64,000 nt of DNA, taken from Bathymodiolus japonicus methanotrophic gill symbiont. Its GTDB lineage: Bacteria; Pseudomonadota; Gammaproteobacteria; Methylococcales; Methylomonadaceae. The notes under the pieces were generated by a model. The model was not told where the DNA came from and ran no database searches. It worked only from the letters and a program-made list of their open reading frames with translations. How positions within the stretch are numbered: position 1 is the first letter of the stretch; every line of letters begins with the position of its first letter. The DNA lies in contig NZ_BLYC01000013.1 of the NCBI RefSeq assembly GCF_019721995.1, positions 33,400 to 97,399 of the forward strand, written 5' to 3'. Positions 61,570 through 64,000 of this stretch are shown in pieces. A program made the translations under genes and the position numbers.

Positions 61570-62984
61570 CTCCTTACACACAAGTCCTAAAATACGCCTT
61601 TTAGCTTTCTGGCCATTTGAATACCATATACGCAGTCCTGAATCCTCTGAAAACCGATCCAAATACTTTTCGCACCAGGGTCACCATCTGATTTACGCCC
61701 TAAAAAACCACCCAATGTCGCTAAATTTCTTAACACGGCATTCAGTGTAGGCACTTTTTTGGGTATCTTTTTGTCCAATAAACCATAAGATGATTTCCAT
61801 TCTAAAGGATCAAAGATTAATTCAGCAGGCAAGTCAGGACAGATGCGACCTAAGCGCATAAGATACATCACCCGCCAAGCAATAACCATGGCCATGACTA
61901 AGGCTTTTTCAATGCGCTCTTTACTGGATAATTGAAGCTTTTCAACCTTGCAGCCCACTTTCAAAATATCAAAAAACATTTCTATTTCCCAGCGACAGCG
62001 ATACCAGTCAATCAACTCACAGGCTTGATCTTCACTTTCTACCCTTCGATTGCTTAATAAGCGCCATATGAGCGGTGACTTCCCTTTAGGCGGGTTGATT
62101 TCTTTTGCCTGAACCAAAGTTACTTCAATACCTTCTTTCCCTTTTACGGGGAAAGTGCAGCGTAACACTTTAATTTCTTGCTGAACTTGTCGCGATTTTT
62201 CGCCTTTTTTTCGTGGCTTAATAAAACTAACGCGACTCATAACCTCTTGCTTATCGACGCTATCCCACAGTGTTTCATCCGCTGATAATTTACGGTTATG
62301 CCTGGCTCTTACTAGCCAGTCAGCAGGCGTATTTAACGCCTTACTTCTCTGCATAAGACTTAAAATATCACCTTCTCTATCGGCCACATAAACGAGCCGA
62401 CTTTTAGGGCAACGTTCGGCCATTTCAGCGACACGTTCATAACCTTCTATCCAGCGATCACTTTCTTTTATCGTGGGATTATTTTGATCTTCTGCTTTGC
62501 TTTTTCCTCTTGCCCACATCCACGCATCACTAACCCCTAAAGGGAGCCGGTCTGGTGTAATGCAGAGTGTCGGATGCAAGTACATGCCTCTTTGGGCATC
62601 GTAAGATAAGCGACCTAAATCCTCAGTTTCTTGTCCATTAAAATCTAATTCTGTCGTATCTTGTAAGCATAAAATAACGGGCTCTTCACTGACTATAATG
62701 CGCTGTTCAACTTGATCTGTATGGGCGACTAACAACTTTTCCCATGTCACATTTTCATTTGCATAAAATCGATAAGTCGCTTGTGTTTCAGCCCAGCCTT
62801 GGCAAGCCTGAGGAATGCTTAGTTTAGGCGCTTTTACAAAAGTTTCTATCAATTTAACTGCTCTTTTATTAAGCCGTGAATCACCTAAATCTAAATTACA
62901 AAATTCCATTTCTGCCCAAGTCTCAGTCATCGTTACTAAAATAATGAGATTTTACACTCTTATATCAGACTTGTGTGTAAGGAG
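61570..62984 (-). mobile_element. Tn5/IS50-like insertion sequence (1415 bp)
   Basis: Perfect 17-bp inverted repeats CTCCTTACACACAAGTC. No matching 9-bp duplication: compared with IS-delta copy 1, about 31 host bases are missing at the site. Single copy in the window. Confidence 0.9.
61587..62930 (-). CDS. Tn5-like transposase (IS4 superfamily)
   Basis: 447 residues. The N-terminus WAEMEFCNLDLGDSRLNKRAV and YRFYANENVTWEKLL match the Tn5 transposase DNA-binding region. LCLQDTTELDF has the first catalytic Asp and VYVADREGDILSLM the second; WYRCRWEIEMFFDILKVGCKVE is the YREK motif with the Glu. The C-terminal LGGFLGRKSDGDPGAKSIWIG is the typical Tn5-type dimerisation region. Complete and probably active. 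Confidence 0.95.
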   Translation of the reverse strand: MTETWAEMEFCNLDLGDSRLNKRAVKLIETFVKAPKLSIPQACQGWAETQATYRFYANENVTWEKLLVAHTDQVEQRIIVSEEPVILCLQDTTELDFNGQETEDLGRLSYDAQRGMYLHPTLCITPDRLPLGVSDAWMWARGKSKAEDQNNPTIKESDRWIEGYERVAEMAERCPKSRLVYVADREGDILSLMQRSKALNTPADWLVRARHNRKLSADETLWDSVDKQEVMSRVSFIKPRKKGEKSRQVQQEIKVLRCTFPVKGKEGIEVTLVQAKEINPPKGKSPLIWRLLSNRRVESEDQACELIDWYRCRWEIEMFFDILKVGCKVEKLQLSSKERIEKALVMAMVIAWRVMYLMRLGRICPDLPAELIFDPLEWKSSYGLLDKKIPKKVPTLNAVLRNLATLGGFLGRKSDGDPGAKSIWIGFQRIQDCVYGIQMARKLKGVF

Positions 62985-63601
62985 ATGGTTTTAATGGTGA
63001 AAGCTATGTTGAGTTTTTAACACAATTGCTGGCTTATTATAAAGGCAAGATTATTCTAATTGAAGATGGTGCCCCGTATCATGGAAGCGGTGTTATTAAG
63101 GAATTTAAGTTAGCTAATGTAGATCGTTTGACAGTAGAACGTCTCCCTGCGTTCTCGCCGGATTTTAATCCGATTGAGAAATTATGGAAAAATACGAAAC
63201 GCGATTCGACTCATATGAAGTATTTTAAAACTTTTGAAGATCTTCATGATTCAGTTGTGCAAACTTTTAACACTTATATGCATGATGCCAGTAAAGTGAT
63301 TTGTGTTATGCAAAAATTGCGGGAAGATTTCGTTGTTACCGCCTAAGTTTAAGCGCTCCAAATTTGGAAATTATTTATCTGAGAAACTATATATTCAATA
63401 TTTTGGTTTTTACGTAATTGGCTAATCACCTGCGAGCCTCCAGATTCTTTAGCGGCTTCGTCCATAAAGGCTTTTTCACCATACAGCGCATCAGCCAGTA
63501 CGCCTTTAATTTTAATCAGGCTATGCGCAACTTTAAACTCTTTTAACCTATCTTCGTGACATATACAGTCAATTTCCCATTATTTCAATGAGTTAAATTT
63601 T

Positions 63602-64000
63602 TCAATCGGCCCCAGTTGGCACTACAGGTTTCATATCAACGATCGTTTTAACTTTTCCAATCGGGTCGGGGTTAATATTCAACGCAGTGTATATTTGTTT
63701 TTGTCTGGTTTCTGCTTTGCTTGTGGTTCGCAGGTGAATGATTGTATCGTTATCCGTGGGTAAAGTAATGGTCATGCGTTGCTGGGTCGACATCCTGTTG
63801 CGAATGCTTTCCCAGCTTAGATGGATGTCCTGCAATCTAAGTTGATAACGCAGTACATGTACCAGGTGGTAAGCTAATAATGTGATGAATAGGTGTCCGG
63901 TAACCCGCTCTTCTTTTTTGTGATAGACAGGGCGCAAGCCTAGCTCGGTTTTCAGGCTTCTAAAGGTCGCTTCAATCTCAGTCAGCATGGTATAGGTTAG
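63602..64000 (-). CDS. IS1634-like transposase, C-terminal part (runs off the window)
   Basis: About 132 C-terminal residues. LTEIEATFRSLKTELGLRPVYH carries the catalytic Glu region and ERVTGHLFITLLAYHLVHVLRYQL follows, as in IS1634-family enzymes. The frame is open to the last base (YTMLTEIEATF), so the gene continues outside. Whether the full gene is intact is unknown. Confidence 0.85.
   Translation of the reverse strand, partial: LTYTMLTEIEATFRSLKTELGLRPVYHKKEERVTGHLFITLLAYHLVHVLRYQLRLQDIHLSWESIRNRMSTQQRMTITLPTDNDTIIHLRTTSKAETRQKQIYTALNINPDPIGKVKTIVDMKPVVPTGAD

Larger units (their letters stand above)
59110..63346 (+). pseudogene. IS630-family transposase split by IS-beta and the Tn5-like IS
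   Basis: The pieces are 59110-59502, 61041-61569 and 62985-63346. The first contains the DNA-binding domain and the second VLFGDEVSFAMWG. The third has IEDGAPYHG and FSPDFNPIEKLWK. About 30 bases of the gene are missing at the Tn5-like insertion, so the original sequence cannot be restored by excision. Confidence 0.87.
59015..63389 (+). mobile_element. IS-delta copy 2 (IS630 family), containing IS-beta copy 4 and a Tn5-like IS
   Basis: TAGACTTTCAG and CTGAGAAACTA ends at a duplicated TA of IS-alpha (59013-59014 and 63390-63391). Without its two passengers it matches IS-delta copy 1. Confidence 0.9.
57771..63546 (-). mobile_element. IS-alpha copy 6, split by IS-delta copy 2 and truncated
   Basis: Left (transposase 3') tip CTCGATGTTCAAG at 57771. 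It contains C4 and B7, then IS-delta copy 2 at 59015-63389 inserted at a TA. IS-alpha sequence resumes to about 63546 (AAACTCTTTTAA) and is then cut by unrelated sequence leading to an IS1634-like gene. Three levels of nesting. Confidence 0.88.
57817..63546 (-). pseudogene. IS-alpha transposase fragments
   Basis: C-terminal pieces lie at 57817-57918, 58179-58626 and 58922-59014; a middle piece is at 63392-63546 (VAHSLIKIKGVLADALYGEK region). The first 200 or so residues are absent. Interrupted by C4, B7 and IS-delta. Confidence 0.85.

Overview
The window is a chromosomal stretch of a gammaproteobacterium. The core gene order points to this (tgt-yajC-secD-secF; ndk-rlmN-pilF-hisS-yfgM-bamB-der; rplM-rpsI; dnaB-alr). 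A carotenoid-desaturase-like oxidoreductase beside a halogenase-like flavoprotein would fit a methanotroph-like or symbiotic lineage, but this window cannot prove that. Housekeeping genes are almost all on the + strand and mostly intact. The accessory DNA between them is heavily invaded and decaying.

Layout. 1-405: MITE remnant. 406-846: fxsA. 854-9000: a mechanosensitive-channel gene broken by several nested insertion sequences (IS). 9334-19425: tgt, yajC, secD, secF, ndk, rlmN, a pilF pseudogene, hisS, yfgM, bamB. 19442-21175: a complete MITE, then der. 21267-27585: IS elements and two decayed PIN-domain toxin loci. 27727-32032: tpx, tsaB, yciO, a site-2 protease, scpA, scpB. 32043-38537: two large nested IS blocks around a DUF3301 gene and the first 26 codons of a lost FAD oxidoreductase. 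38785-42493: rplM, rpsI, dnaB, alr. 42643-47002: MITE, IS and the ruins of an M48 peptidase and a HicB gene. 47263-50004: queC, a UbiH/VisC-type hydroxylase, an ABC-2 permease. 50013-57770: an IS copy, two small envelope lipoproteins, two secreted paralogues, a CrtI-like enzyme and a halogenase-like pseudogene. 57771-64000: an IS nested to three levels, then an edge-truncated IS1634-like transposase.

I use working names for the IS: IS-alpha (inverted repeat CTCGATGTTCAAGTTTTT, 5-bp TANNA duplication, six copies), IS-beta (CATCAGTGTTCCC, 8-bp duplication, four copies), IS-gamma (CTGAAGTTTC, 8-bp duplication, three copies) and IS-delta (IS630 type, TA duplication, two copies). There are also single IS30, IS1, Tn5/IS50-like and IS1634-like elements. 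Two MITE families borrow the ends of IS-alpha (152 bp) and IS-gamma (203 bp).

The most striking content is a family of short non-coding mobile elements in three types of fixed length: A (280 bp, 7 copies), B (295 bp, 7 copies) and C (260 bp, 4 copies), plus fragments. They sit mostly inside the IS. Where an empty site exists in another IS copy, insertion is precise and makes no target duplication. All 20 left junctions have C at position -4, and 18 of 20 have a pyrimidine at -1. Each element opens with a 10-bp hairpin whose sequence differs between types while the pairing is kept. Seventeen of 18 full copies lie on the same chromosomal strand whatever the orientation of the host. Together this resembles single-strand transposition of the IS200/IS605 (HUH, Y1 transposase) kind by non-autonomous elements. 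No transposase for them is in the window. At least eight chromosomal genes are pseudogenes, which fits a lineage under relaxed selection.
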